From contig JAMLGU010000005.1 in NCBI GenBank assembly GCA_023957575.1, positions 186,001 to 250,000 of the forward strand: DNA of 64,000 bases, read 5' to 3'. Positions 35,728 to 44,909 of this stretch are shown one piece after another. The notes below the pieces were generated by a model. It did no database searches. It was not told the DNA's origin and saw only the letters and a list, made by a program, of their open reading frames with translations. Numbering within the stretch: the stretch's first letter is position 1; the number at the start of each line of letters is the position of its first letter. A program made the position numbers and the translations under genes. This DNA is from Chitinophagaceae bacterium (GTDB taxonomy: Bacteria; Bacteroidota; Bacteroidia; Chitinophagales; Chitinophagaceae).

Positions 35728-36858
35728 TTATTCTTCGGGTTCGTCTATTTCATCTGTGTCTGTATAGTTAAACTCTACTTTGCTTTGAGTAATTATCTCG
35801 TCCAAAATATTTTTGAGATAGCCCAATTTTATACTGTCGGCAAAGCGTTGGCTAAGTGTCGGAATGTTTATGACTTCTTCAATGCAGTTCATATACTTGT
35901 CCACGATAGCTGTAACCAAATAAATTTTGCTGGCGTTGTCTTTTATCTTCAACAAAATATCGTTAGTTGGTTCGTCTGATTTGATAACAAATGTTATCGG
36001 GAACTTTTGAATTTTGTCAATGTCAAGAAAGTATTTTTTGAAGTCCAGAGTCTCTGTTACCTGAAAAAAACGCCCCAATGGTCGCATTACAAAATCAATT
36101 CCACCGTCATTGGCGTTTGTTCTTCCTGTCTTGAAAAGTTGCAGGTTTTCTTTATTGAGTTTATCAACTTCGTAACCCCAATAAATATGTTGGTCGTTAT
36201 AGTAATATTTGAGAATAGAATAGCTGACAATTTCAAAAAGTCTTGCATCAACATTGGGTGCAAGCAGATTGCTGATAAATTCAATTATTTTTTCAGGCTC
36301 TGACTTTTCAATTTCCTGAAATTCTTCAAGAGCTTTGATGAAACGTTCAAAAGCATCTTGTTTTGTCTTAACGTATTCATTAATGATTTCAATAATTACG
36401 TTTGCTATGTTGTATGTGGTTTTACCAACTTTTACTTTTAGCAAATGTTCGTTTATCCAATACTTGTTGGTTTCAAGGTTTCGCAAAATGGGAATAAATT
36501 CAGAAGCGGGAAAACACTTCTGAAACTCTGCGTTCATTCGGTTGTTTAAAGCGTGGTTTTGCAACTTGCTTCCAAACGGTAATTCTCTTTGCCTTGTAAA
36601 TAATTTCACAAACGCTACTCCTTCATAGTCTGCGTAACCATTTTGTTTATCAAAACCATTGACAATGTAGTCTTCAAGAATAACATAAATCGCATACAAG
36701 TTGGCGAAACTGGAACGTGCTTTTGACCCTTTATTTGCTGAACGGGTTTTGAAATTCAGATATTGAATTAACTGGCTGTTTTTGAAAATATCTTCGCTGT
36801 CTTTACCGAAATGCTGTTCTAAAATTGTCTTTATGTTAGCCGTGAATGTATGTTCCAT
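35728..36858 (-). CDS. Type II restriction endonuclease partner of the adjacent methyltransferase
   Basis: A protein of about 376 residues from the ATG at 36858. No named endonuclease family is recognised with certainty. The segment NDGGIDFVMRPLGRFFQVTE (about residues 250-269) has the spacing of a PD-(D/E)xK nuclease core, with Asp in GIDF and Glu in QVTE. It overlaps the end of the methyltransferase gene by 23 bases, the usual arrangement for a cognate pair. The frame opens further upstream to 36939, but that part lies within the methyltransferase gene. The acidic C-terminus ends DTDEIDEPEE. Confidence 0.7.
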   Translation of the reverse strand: MEHTFTANIKTILEQHFGKDSEDIFKNSQLIQYLNFKTRSANKGSKARSSFANLYAIYVILEDYIVNGFDKQNGYADYEGVAFVKLFTRQRELPFGSKLQNHALNNRMNAEFQKCFPASEFIPILRNLETNKYWINEHLLKVKVGKTTYNIANVIIEIINEYVKTKQDAFERFIKALEEFQEIEKSEPEKIIEFISNLLAPNVDARLFEIVSYSILKYYYNDQHIYWGYEVDKLNKENLQLFKTGRTNANDGGIDFVMRPLGRFFQVTETLDFKKYFLDIDKIQKFPITFVIKSDEPTNDILLKIKDNASKIYLVTAIVDKYMNCIEEVINIPTLSQRFADSIKLGYLKNILDEIITQSKVEFNYTDTDEIDEPEE

Positions 36859-37714
36859 TGGGTTCAAATAATGTTTGTTGATTGATATTGGCGATTTTTT
36901 TGGTTTCAAAGGTGCGAATTTCTTTTTGCAATTTTTCACCTTTGTATTCTTCAGCTAATTGTAAACGCCTTAGCCCAATTTTTACATACTCGTCATGTAA
37001 TTCGATGCCAATACAGTTTCTGTTTAATTCTTTTGCGACAAAACAAGTTGTAAAAGTTCCCGAAAATGGGTCTAACACTAAATCGCCTTCATTAGAACTT
37101 GCTTTAATAATTCTTTCAAGTAAAGCAATTGGTTTTTGCGTTGGGTGGTTTTCGTATTCGTCCATACGATAACGAACTCTCGGAAATTCCCAAACATTGC
37201 CTGGTACTTTTTCCGAACTATAAACAGTTGGAACAGCTTTGCGATAATCAATAAGTTTGCGTTTTGCTCCTGTTTTGGCTTCTACCAAAATATCGTCTGC
37301 GTTAAATGTATAATTGCTTTTGTCTTTTACACAAAACAAAATGGGTTCATACATTGAACCAAAATATTTTTTCGCTTGAACGCCCGAACTGTCATAACTC
37401 CAAACTAACCGTGAAAGTATGTTTAATCTTTTACGCAAGAATATATCGAAGTAAGGCATAAACTGTGTCGCAGTCATTACATAAAAACTGCCCGTCGGTT
37501 TTAGTTTTTTGATACACAAGTCAAGCCATTCGTAGCACCACTCTAAATAGGCTTCTTCTGTTTTCCATCTTTCAATGTGTCCGTTAAAGTTCTTGCCAAT
37601 GTTGTAGGGGGGGTCGGCAAATATAAGGTCAACGGAATTGTCTGGTAGCGTTTGAAGGGCTTCTAAAGCGTCTCCGTGAATAATTTTATGTATGTCAGTT
37701 CCAAATATTTCCAT
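36836..37714 (-). CDS. Adenine-specific DNA methyltransferase, YhdJ-like
   Basis: A 292-residue beta-class N6-adenine methyltransferase. Motif IV DLIFADPPYNIGKNF is at about 29-43, the target segment VWSYDSSGVQAKKYFGSMYE at about 105-124, and motif I near the C-terminus in NEGDLVLDPFSGTFTT. The region between (KVPGNVWEFPRVRY, MDEYENHPTQKP) is very close to E. coli YhdJ (M.EcoKII), which methylates ATGCAT. The recognition site is therefore likely ATGCAT or similar. It is cotranscribed with the endonuclease. Confidence 0.9.
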   Translation of the reverse strand: MEIFGTDIHKIIHGDALEALQTLPDNSVDLIFADPPYNIGKNFNGHIERWKTEEAYLEWCYEWLDLCIKKLKPTGSFYVMTATQFMPYFDIFLRKRLNILSRLVWSYDSSGVQAKKYFGSMYEPILFCVKDKSNYTFNADDILVEAKTGAKRKLIDYRKAVPTVYSSEKVPGNVWEFPRVRYRMDEYENHPTQKPIALLERIIKASSNEGDLVLDPFSGTFTTCFVAKELNRNCIGIELHDEYVKIGLRRLQLAEEYKGEKLQKEIRTFETKKIANINQQTLFEPNGTYIHG

Positions 37715-37732
37715 TGTCTGAGTTTTACTAAT

Positions 37733-38521
37733 CTATTTAGGCAAATTTACTATTTTTTGTTCAATTGTCAGTCCGTCTGCTGATGATTTGTAGGTGTTGG
37801 TAAAATGGCAGGTAACTCCAAAATTTCCGTCATAGTCCATTCGGTTTTTTTCAGGCAAATACATTCTCGAAACTGCACCATCGAGCTATAATGCATTCTT
37901 ACACCCCAGTTGTTGAAAATATCGGGCAAAGTCATAAAAATTGACTCCGGTTTTAGAAATCGCAAAGACCACTTTATTCCCTGGCAATATGCCAACCCCG
38001 TTTCGGATATTCAGGTTTACTGAACCTTTTTTAAATGATGGATTAATTTGTCCGTCGATAACTAACATAGGTCCTGATTGAGTGGCATATTTAATTTTGC
38101 CGTTATCTGCAAAATCTGTCGTTTTACGAATAAAAGCAGTTTGATCGGTTGCAAAATAAAAGACACCATTGGGCCTCAGATAGAAATTACCGGCACCGCT
38201 TGCCCTGTTTATAGCCTTTAAAGTTTTTCCGTCCTGAATAAAAAGCCCCAACGGCCTTAAATCTTGCATATACATACCGCCATTCATTGCGAAAATTAGT
38301 GTCTGATTTTTACCTTCGATATAAGTCTTCAAATTTTGAATACTGCCAAAATTTTTTCCTTTTTCATCCTTCCAATAAAAACGCAAATCCTGAACTCTCG
38401 GGTCAACAGTATATGACAGAATCGGGTCATCAAAGGTAGTTTCAGTTTTCGTGAACCCAATGGAAAAAGCTATCGAAAGCAGCAAAAAGGCGGATAAAAT
38501 TAATTTTTTATTTTTCTTCAT
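37733..38521 (-). pseudogene. Phosphodiester glycosidase family protein, damaged 3' end
   Basis: From the ATG at 38521 a signal-peptide protein with the NAGPA-like phosphodiester glycosidase domain reads well: FAMNGGMYMQDLRPLGLFIQ, GNFYLRPNGVFYF, KYATQSGPMLVIDG. Translation stops at a TAG (37886-37888) inside the usual GCKNALYLDG motif, where a Tyr codon is expected. Reading on in the same frame gives LDGAVSRMYLPEKNRMDYDG and NFGV, again family-like, and then unrelated residues from the inverted repeat onwards up to a TAG at 37733-37735. So there is one nonsense change and a replaced tail. A second explanation is a truncated but stable 210-residue protein. Confidence 0.75.
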
Positions 38522-38665
38522 AAGAGATATTGATAAGTTAATCATTACGAAAATTTTTCTCCAATTTATAGAATTCAAGATTTTTAAAATACCTGTTTTG
38601 CATTAAGTTTAATGTAAAACAGGTATTAATTTTGATAAACTCATTTCTATCCAATTTTTGGCAGA

Positions 38666-39364
38666 CTAATGAAACGCCTTGTCAAAACCAACAGCGACAA
38701 AATATGCAGCCGTTGCAGCAATCAACCCAATTGCTGTTACTTTCAAAGCGCCTTTTATTGGATGTTGCCCGGTTATTTTACTTTTGAAGTACCCGAATGT
38801 AAACAGACATAAAGTAGTAATTATTGCCGATAGCAATAGACCTTCACGAGGTGTTGCAGTTATGAAATAAGCAGTCAATGGCAATAACCCTCCGATGAAA
38901 TAAGCAAGCCCAATTGTAAGTGCTGAGTTTCTCGCTCTGTTAGGGTCTGGTTTGTCCAACCCCAATTCGTATTTCATCATAAAATTTACCCAATTCGTTT
39001 TATCTTTTGCCAATTGGTTTGCCAAAAGAGTCTGTCCTTCATTGTCAATACCAAATTCTGCAAAAATATCTTTCACCTCCTGCATTTCATCATCAGGCAC
39101 GTTTTCCACTTCGTCATATTCCCGCTTTAGTTCATTCTGATAATGATCCTGTTCAGTCTTTCCGGCAAGGTAACCACCCAGGCCCATTGCAATACAACCG
39201 GCCACAATTTCGGCAATACCCCCGGTGATTACGATAGAATTGCTGCTTACAGCGCCACTTAGCCCTGCTGCCAGTGCAAAGGGAACAGTAAGACCATCGC
39301 TCATTCCAATCACAATATCGGTTACAAAATCTGAACTTTTTAAATGCTTTTCTATGTGTGCCAT
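38666..39364 (-). CDS. VIT1/CCC1-family iron/manganese transporter
   Basis: A 232-residue membrane protein with five predicted helices. The first helix region has IVIGMSDGLTVPFALAAGLSG (about 17-37), the family signature; the GAVSSNSIVITGGIAEIVAG helix follows. A Glu-rich cytoplasmic loop (about 70-105) fits the metal-binding loop of plant VIT1. The family moves Fe2+ or Mn2+ out of the cytoplasm. Single gene, 387 bases from the divergent YkgJ gene. Confidence 0.9.
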   Translation of the reverse strand: MAHIEKHLKSSDFVTDIVIGMSDGLTVPFALAAGLSGAVSSNSIVITGGIAEIVAGCIAMGLGGYLAGKTEQDHYQNELKREYDEVENVPDDEMQEVKDIFAEFGIDNEGQTLLANQLAKDKTNWVNFMMKYELGLDKPDPNRARNSALTIGLAYFIGGLLPLTAYFITATPREGLLLSAIITTLCLFTFGYFKSKITGQHPIKGALKVTAIGLIAATAAYFVAVGFDKAFH

Positions 39365-39751
39365 ATTATGAAACTAATTATTATTACCGTTTTATTTATT
39401 TCAATCTTGAGAAAGCAAATTCATCTAATAATAGAAATGACGACAAAAATTTAAGTCAAAATAAACCTGTTAAAATTAGCCTCTTTTTTTTCATTGAGGA
39501 TTATCAATAAAATTATTGCTAATTTCGGTCAAATTGACAAGAGGATATAATTTTTATACCCCGAAATTTCGTAATTTAATAAAATAATTCATTTTCAATA
39601 TTATATTGACAACCTTGAAACCATATAAACACCTGTACTTTTCATTTCTTATTACTCAAAATATTTAAACCAATTTACCAATAAAAGATATCTTTGCTTG
39701 CACGAGGTAATAGGAACAAGAATAATTCTTTTCCATAACTTTGAAACCTAA
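39365..39751. other. Intergenic region between divergent VIT1-like and YkgJ genes
   Basis: A 387-base, very AT-rich stretch. On the plus strand TAACTTTG at 39736-39743 is a -7 box for the YkgJ gene, 8 bases before its ATG. Nothing else was recognised. Confidence 0.5.
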
Positions 39752-40237
39752 ATGGCAGACAATATTCTTCATAACTGGGAAAAGAAAACCAAGGAACATC
39801 AAAAACAATATCGTCAGTTTCTGAAACGGACAGATAAAAACAAAATCCTGAAACAGCTTCCGGCGCTGCATGAGGAAGCATTTGAAAAAATCGACTGCCT
39901 CACCTGCGCCAATTGCTGCAAAAATTATTCACCCCGCTTCAAAACACCTGATATAAAACGAATTTCAAAACATTTTGGAATGAAAGAAAGTGTCTTTATT
40001 GAAACCTACCTGAGGGTAGATGAGGACGGTGATTTTGTGGTGAAGAGCAGCCCCTGCCCTTTCCTGAACGAGGACAATACCTGCATGATTTATGAAAAAA
40101 GACCTTCAGACTGTGCCCGATTCCCTTACACCAATGAAGATGTGATTGTTAAAAGGCAAGCGCTCACCATCAAAAACAGTGAGCTTTGCCCCATCACCTA
40201 TTACGTTTTGGAGAAGCTGATGAATGTCGGAACCTAA
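39752..40237 (+). CDS. YkgJ-family cysteine-cluster protein
   Basis: A 161-residue soluble protein with the conserved cysteine pattern of the YkgJ/CxxCxxCC family: CLTCANCC at about 50-57, then CPFLNEDNTCMIYEKRPSDC at about 97-116, with a further Cys later. The family is thought to bind a zinc or iron-sulfur centre, with no known reaction. Its stop overlaps by 4 bases the stop of the convergent 78-residue gene. Confidence 0.85.
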   Translation: MADNILHNWEKKTKEHQKQYRQFLKRTDKNKILKQLPALHEEAFEKIDCLTCANCCKNYSPRFKTPDIKRISKHFGMKESVFIETYLRVDEDGDFVVKSSPCPFLNEDNTCMIYEKRPSDCARFPYTNEDVIVKRQALTIKNSELCPITYYVLEKLMNVGT

Positions 40238-40470
40238 TCCAATTCAACAACCTCCACACTTACCATCTTATTATCTTTTATAAAGGCTTCTGCTTCCTCC
40301 CTGCTGTCAAATCGGACAACGGCTTCATAAAATTTTTCAGGAAATGCAAATTCTGATTTTTTACGGATTATCATTTCTTTGGATTTCGGGTCTTTATACA
40401 CCAAAAAACCGTTTTTTCGTATGGCGGCTATGGCAAATTTTGTTTTCATCTTCAAAGGATTTGTTACCAC
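40234..40470 (-). CDS. Small hypothetical protein
   Basis: A 78-residue basic protein (about 71 from the internal ATG at 40449) with the pattern FAIAAIRKNGFLVYKDPKSK and SREEAEAFIKDN. No family is recognised with certainty. It looks like a small alpha/beta domain with strand-helix-strand pattern, of the kind seen in DUF1508 or SPOR-like modules. It is convergent with the YkgJ gene. Confidence 0.5.
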   Translation of the reverse strand: MVTNPLKMKTKFAIAAIRKNGFLVYKDPKSKEMIIRKKSEFAFPEKFYEAVVRFDSREEAEAFIKDNKMVSVEVVELD

Positions 40471-40600
40471 AAAATTACTAACTATTTCACCGGTTTCATC
40501 AGTTATCGGACCTCACCTCAATTAGTGATACACAGAACAATAAAAATCGAACAAAATTTCATAATATTGATATTGATTTCATAATTCAAATAAAGATGGT

Positions 40601-41119
40601 ATGAGAAAGTTATTGTTTCTAATGATTATTTTAGTGTCTTTAAATTCTGCATCACTGGCACAAAAACAATTGAAGTTGCTCGTTGTGGACAAAGACTGGA
40701 CGATTAACATTGGCGATGTGATTCAACTTGGCGTTGGATCTAACCCCGATGGTAGTTTCAAATATGTAACCGCCGGTAAGTTTTTGGATGCCGTCAAAAT
40801 AACCAAAGAGAATGGCGAGCAGGTAAACATCAAACACGATGTGGATCAGAGCTATAATTCCGGAAGGCATGAAGTACTGAAAATCTACAAAGACAGGACA
40901 ATGGTGGTGAAAAATGGTGCAGCCGGCAGATTTACCATCGAAATTGACAAAGCCGTCAAAGCGGGTGAATTAATTCCCACTCCTACTGCCCCTACTGTTA
41001 ATGTGGTGAATCAGGGCAGCGTGGCTGATGAATTAGCAAAACTTAAAAAACTCTACGATGACGGCGTATTAACCAAAAAAGAATATGAAGCTCAAAAGAA
41101 AAAGCTGTTAAATCAATAA
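40601..41119 (+). CDS. Secreted protein with C-terminal SHOCT domain
   Basis: A 172-residue protein with a signal peptide (about 1-20, ending SLAQ), a beta-rich middle of unknown family (residues 22-125) and a C-terminal SHOCT motif (SVADELAKLKKLYDDGVLTK then KEYEAQKKKLL, about 142-172). SHOCT is a short oligomerisation module. Single gene ending at a strong terminator. Confidence 0.8.
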   Translation: MRKLLFLMIILVSLNSASLAQKQLKLLVVDKDWTINIGDVIQLGVGSNPDGSFKYVTAGKFLDAVKITKENGEQVNIKHDVDQSYNSGRHEVLKIYKDRTMVVKNGAAGRFTIEIDKAVKAGELIPTPTAPTVNVVNQGSVADELAKLKKLYDDGVLTKKEYEAQKKKLLNQ

Positions 41120-41124
41120 AACAA

Positions 41125-41158
41125 AAAGCCGCTTCCTGTAATTTTTGGAAGCGGCTTT
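41125..41158. terminator. Bidirectional terminator between SHOCT gene and ssb
   Basis: AAAGCCGCTTCC (41125-41136) pairs perfectly with GGAAGCGGCTTT (41147-41158) over 12 bases, with a 10-base loop. On the minus strand it is followed by TTGTTTTATT, so it is strongest for ssb. Confidence 0.88.
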
Positions 41159-41177
41159 ATGAAAAGAATTCCGGCAA

Positions 41178-41528
41178 TCAATCAAAAATTTGCTGACGGC
41201 TGCCAATGAGCAATAACTCATTTACCACCACCTCGGTAATATATTTTTTGTTACCGTCTTTATCTGCATAACTGCGGCTAACCAATTTTCCTTCTATGGC
41301 CACTTCTTTTCCTTTTTCGAGATATTTACCCGCAATTTCTGCCACTTTACCCCAGGCCACCAGATTGTGCCATTGGGTTTCTGTTACCCGTTCGCCTTTG
41401 GCGTTTTTGTAGGTTTCATTGGTGGCAATGCTGAATCGAGCCATTTTCTTACCACCTTCTGTTGTTTTAATTTCGGGAGCGTTTCCCAGATTTCCGATTA
41501 ACTGAACTTTGTTTTTAAGTGCGTACAT
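41178..41528 (-). CDS. ssb: Single-stranded DNA-binding protein, short form
   Basis: A 116-residue OB-fold protein: NKVQLIGNLGNAPEIKTTEG (about 6-25), FSIATNE, TQWHNLVAWGKVAEIAGKYL and KGKEVAIEGKL. It lacks the long glycine-rich linker and the acidic DDDIPF-type tail of the main SSB, so it is probably a secondary, short SSB. Such short forms occur in many Bacteroidota alongside a full-length one. Confidence 0.9.
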   Translation of the reverse strand: MYALKNKVQLIGNLGNAPEIKTTEGGKKMARFSIATNETYKNAKGERVTETQWHNLVAWGKVAEIAGKYLEKGKEVAIEGKLVSRSYADKDGNKKYITEVVVNELLLIGSRQQIFD

Positions 41529-41997
41529 GATTTTAAAATTTGTGTGCCGTTTTTAAAAGCACGGTTAAAAAATTTGTTATTTCAATCAACCTGACAGCGC
41601 TATCGGATTGACAACACAAAGATGTACCTCTGAAAAAGCCGGAGTCGGTTTTTAAGGATTTACTTTCGAATGTAGTCGTTTGTAAACGGTTGCACACGAA
41701 TAATACTTTTAATAGTTGAATCTAATTTATTGTTATTCAGCCACTTATTATAAACTACATCTCAATAAATAAAAATTGTGTTATTACTTCAAGAGAAAAA
41801 TATTTAGCAAAAATTATTTAATCATTTAATCCTATCTTTATCTAAATATGCGTTTTGATAAATCAAACTGATGTTTATTTGAAGCCTGCATGAATTATTT
41901 CTTCATTGTACGATCATTTCACATCATTTGTTTTGTTGCAAATTTTGTTAAGCAAGGCGTTTATGTATGTGTATTTTTAATTTTAAATAATAGCAGA
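41529..41997. other. Intergenic region upstream of the FISUMP lipoprotein
   Basis: 469 bases with no convincing gene. The frame of the downstream protein is open back to an ATG at 41890, but that extension is hydrophobic and would hide the lipoprotein signal, so the start is placed at 41998. No promoter box of the TAnnTTTG type was seen. Confidence 0.5.
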
Positions 41998-44781
41998 ATG
42001 AGAAAAGGAAATCTGTTGGTTTTCCTGTCGATTATAACAACACTGATTTTTTTGTTAACTACCGGCTGTCGTCGTGACAGGGTGGCAAAAACGAGCCCGG
42101 TACTCAGCAGTACCTCAATTAGTGATATCACAGCAGTAAGCGCTGTTGCCGGAGGTAATATCAGCAATGACGGCGGATCTCCGGTTACAGCCCGGGGTTT
42201 GGTATGGAGCACATCCGCCAACCCTACTTTACAAAGTAACAATGGTAAAACAAGTGACGGCTCAGGTGCGGGTAGTTTTTTAAGTAGCATCACAGGCCTC
42301 AATGCTAATACCACCTATTATGCCAGGGCTTATGCTACTAACAGCATTGGAACAGCGTATGGAAACGAACTGAGTTTTAAAACGTTGAGTACACTGGCTG
42401 TTCTTACCACCAATCAGGCTGCCGATATTACTGCCACTACCGCTGCATGCGGCGGCAACGTTGGCAATGATGGAGGCGGTGCCATTACTGCCAGAGGAGT
42501 AGTATGGGGTACTGCACAAAATCCAACCATAGAAACCAATGCAGGTAAAACAAGTGACGGCACGGGTACAGGTAGTTTTTCATCTGTCCTTAATAATCTT
42601 AACCCAAATACTACTTATTATGCGAGAGCCTACGCATCCAACAGTGTGGGAACCGCTTATGGCAACGAAATTACCTTTAAAACTTCAACAGCCTTAGCCG
42701 TTTTGACAACTTTTTCAGCCGGTGAAATTACCTCCACCTCGGCTATAAGTGGCGGAAATATTACTACTGACGGAGGTGCATCTGTTACCGATCGCGGTAT
42801 TGTGTGGCACGTAATCCCTAATCCGACATTGGAAAATTGCATGGGTACATCCAAAGCCGGCTCAGGAACCGGCAACTTTAATGCGCCGCTCATCATGTTG
42901 TCGCCCAACATTACTTATTATGTAAAGGCGTATGCTACAAACAGTGTAGGTACCGCTTACGGAAATGAAATTTCTTTTAAAACGCAAAGCGCTACTGCAT
43001 CGTTAACAACCAATGCCATTACAGGAATCACAGGAAACAGCGCTACATCCGGTGGTGATATTACCAGCGATGGTGGTGTAAATGTTACTGCACGGGGAGT
43101 AGTCTGGAGTACTTCACAGAGCCCTACACTTGAAAACAATACAGGAAAAACTAATGACGGCACTGGTAAAGGCAATTACAGCAGTAACCTGACCAGTTTA
43201 TTAGCAAATACTACTTATTACGTGAGAGCTTTTGCCACCAACAGTGAGGGAACAGCTTATGGAAACGAACTGAGTTTCAAAACTCAGAGTTCAATAGCTA
43301 TCTTAACCACCAATTCCGTAGGTAGCATAACGGCTACAACGGCCGTAAGTGGAGGAAATATCTCAAGTGACGGAGGAGCTTCAGTAACATCCAGAGGAAT
43401 AGTGTGGAGTACTACTTCTGGTCCTACTATTCAGAATAATCAGGGTAATACAACGAACGGCAGCGGAACCGGCAACTTTTCCAGCAATCTGGTCGGTCTG
43501 ACTGCCGGCACCACTTTTTATGTGAGAGCATACGCTACCAACAGCAACGGAACCGCTTACGGAAACGAGTTGTCTTTTAAAACAACAGGAACTCTTGCTT
43601 CTGTTACAACTGATGCGGTAACCAATATTACATCCACCACCGCTGTAAGCGGCGGAGATATCAGTTCGGATGGCGGCAGCGCCATTACAGCAAAAGGAAT
43701 TGTATGGAGCACTGCGTCAAATCCAACCCTACAGAGCAATACAGGAAGCACCAACGACGGAACCGGTAGTAGCGGCTTCACAAGTCATCTCACCGGATTA
43801 AGCGCCAATACAACTTATCACGTAAGAGCTTATGTTACTAACAGTACCGGCACCGCCTACGGAAATGAAGTAACTTTCATTACAGCCGGGTTGCTGCCTA
43901 TTCTTAATACAAATGCCATTACCAACATTACTTCCTCTTCGGCAGTAAGTGGTGGCACCATTACTTCAGATGGTGGAGCGGCTATTACGGCAAAAGGCTT
44001 AGTGTGGAGTACATCATCTAATCCTACTCTCCAGAGCAATAGCGGAAGCAGCAATAATGGTACGGGCATAGCCGGATTTTCTGCTAATCTGACCGGGCTA
44101 ATCTCCAATACTACTTACTATATAAGAGCCTATGCCACCAATAATGCAGGAACTTCTTATGGCAATGAATTGTCGTTTAAAACGTCAGCAGGGAATACTT
44201 TTACCGATACCCGTGATGGTAATGTGTATAGAACAATCAACATTGCAGGCAAAACATGGCTGGCTGAGAACCTCAGGTACTTACCAAATGTAGTAGGGCC
44301 GGCAAGCGGCTCCACCTCTGTAGCCTATTTTTATGTATTTGGCTACAATGGCACCGATATTAATGCTGCTAAAGCCAATGCCAATTACCCAATTTATGGC
44401 GCGCTCTACAACTGGGCTGCTGCACAAGTTGCATGTCCGCCCGGCTGGCATTTACCCACTTATGAAGAATGGTACGATCTCCTATCTGCTCTGGGAGGTG
44501 AAAACAGCGCAGGTGGCAAACTGAAAGAAACCGGAAATCTGCACTGGAACAATCCAAATGCCGGAGCTACTAATGAAAGCTGGTTTACAGCATTTGCAGG
44601 TGGATACCGCAATGATGCAGGCTCATTTATAAACAAGGGAGCAATCGGCAGTTGGTGGGGAAGTTCTACTGATGTGAAAGGAAATGCCGCAGCTTTGAGT
44701 CTATCATACAGTAGTTCGGTGGCCAATATTTATTATGCCAATAAAGCTTTCGGATTCTCAATTCGTTGTGTAAAAAATTAA
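41998..44781 (+). CDS. Surface lipoprotein with seven ~99-residue repeats and a C-terminal FISUMP domain
   Basis: A protein of about 927 residues with a lipoprotein signal (LTTGC, Cys at about 23). Seven tandem repeats of 98-100 residues follow (about residues 31-725), each with ITxxTAVSGGNIxSDGG near the start, ARGxVWST in the middle and TTYYVRAYATNS-x-GTAYGNE at the end, a fibronectin-III-like beta sandwich. The last ~195 residues are the Fibrobacter succinogenes major paralogous domain (DGNVYRTINIAGKTWLAENL, PPGWHLPTYEEW, SIRCVKN). The family is thought to be cell-surface and adhesive. Copy number may vary by recombination because the DNA repeats are similar. Confidence 0.9.
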   Translation: MRKGNLLVFLSIITTLIFLLTTGCRRDRVAKTSPVLSSTSISDITAVSAVAGGNISNDGGSPVTARGLVWSTSANPTLQSNNGKTSDGSGAGSFLSSITGLNANTTYYARAYATNSIGTAYGNELSFKTLSTLAVLTTNQAADITATTAACGGNVGNDGGGAITARGVVWGTAQNPTIETNAGKTSDGTGTGSFSSVLNNLNPNTTYYARAYASNSVGTAYGNEITFKTSTALAVLTTFSAGEITSTSAISGGNITTDGGASVTDRGIVWHVIPNPTLENCMGTSKAGSGTGNFNAPLIMLSPNITYYVKAYATNSVGTAYGNEISFKTQSATASLTTNAITGITGNSATSGGDITSDGGVNVTARGVVWSTSQSPTLENNTGKTNDGTGKGNYSSNLTSLLANTTYYVRAFATNSEGTAYGNELSFKTQSSIAILTTNSVGSITATTAVSGGNISSDGGASVTSRGIVWSTTSGPTIQNNQGNTTNGSGTGNFSSNLVGLTAGTTFYVRAYATNSNGTAYGNELSFKTTGTLASVTTDAVTNITSTTAVSGGDISSDGGSAITAKGIVWSTASNPTLQSNTGSTNDGTGSSGFTSHLTGLSANTTYHVRAYVTNSTGTAYGNEVTFITAGLLPILNTNAITNITSSSAVSGGTITSDGGAAITAKGLVWSTSSNPTLQSNSGSSNNGTGIAGFSANLTGLISNTTYYIRAYATNNAGTSYGNELSFKTSAGNTFTDTRDGNVYRTINIAGKTWLAENLRYLPNVVGPASGSTSVAYFYVFGYNGTDINAAKANANYPIYGALYNWAAAQVACPPGWHLPTYEEWYDLLSALGGENSAGGKLKETGNLHWNNPNAGATNESWFTAFAGGYRNDAGSFINKGAIGSWWGSSTDVKGNAAALSLSYSSSVANIYYANKAFGFSIRCVKN
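42090..44193 (+). repeat. Seven direct repeats of about 300 bp inside the FISUMP gene
   Basis: Each unit encodes one beta-sandwich and ends with a near-identical GGAAAYGAAMT...TTTAAAAC stretch (GNELSFKT). Units start about 300 bases apart. The strongest DNA similarity is at the unit ends; the middles have diverged. Confidence 0.88.
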
Positions 44782-44909
44782 TGGATGCGTTGCCCCCTGT
44801 AGAATGAATTAATCAATAAACACTAAAATTTTGCTCCTGAAAACTTAAAAATTATTTTATTTTAAGGCAAATTTTTATTTCAAAATTATACAAGAACAAA
44901 AAATATTCT

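Larger units (their letters stand above)
35715..37815. mobile_element. Restriction-modification module bounded by inverted repeats
   Basis: TTACCTGCC at 35715-35723 and its exact reverse complement GGCAGGTAA at 37807-37815 bracket the two R-M genes. The match continues inward as TTTT with one mismatch before it (TTACCTGCCRTTTT). The left repeat is 4 bases past the endonuclease stop. The right repeat falls exactly where the neighbouring glycosidase coding sequence loses its family-like end. No target duplication was found. A discrete insertion is the simplest reading. Confidence 0.5.

Noticed and set aside
36836..37714. ATGCAT depletion as support for the R-M specificity
   Set aside because: Several ATGCAT sites are present in the window (for example 115-120 and 37891-37896), and depletion cannot be judged without counting and a background model.
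37768..37995. 75-codon ORF overlapping the end of the glycosidase
   Set aside because: It is a shifted frame of the same gene. The family-like residues are in the glycosidase frame beyond the TAG, so the lesion is a nonsense codon, not a frameshift.
41890..41997. Upstream ATG start for the FISUMP repeat lipoprotein
   Set aside because: The extra 36 residues precede a clear lipoprotein signal that begins at the ATG at 41998.
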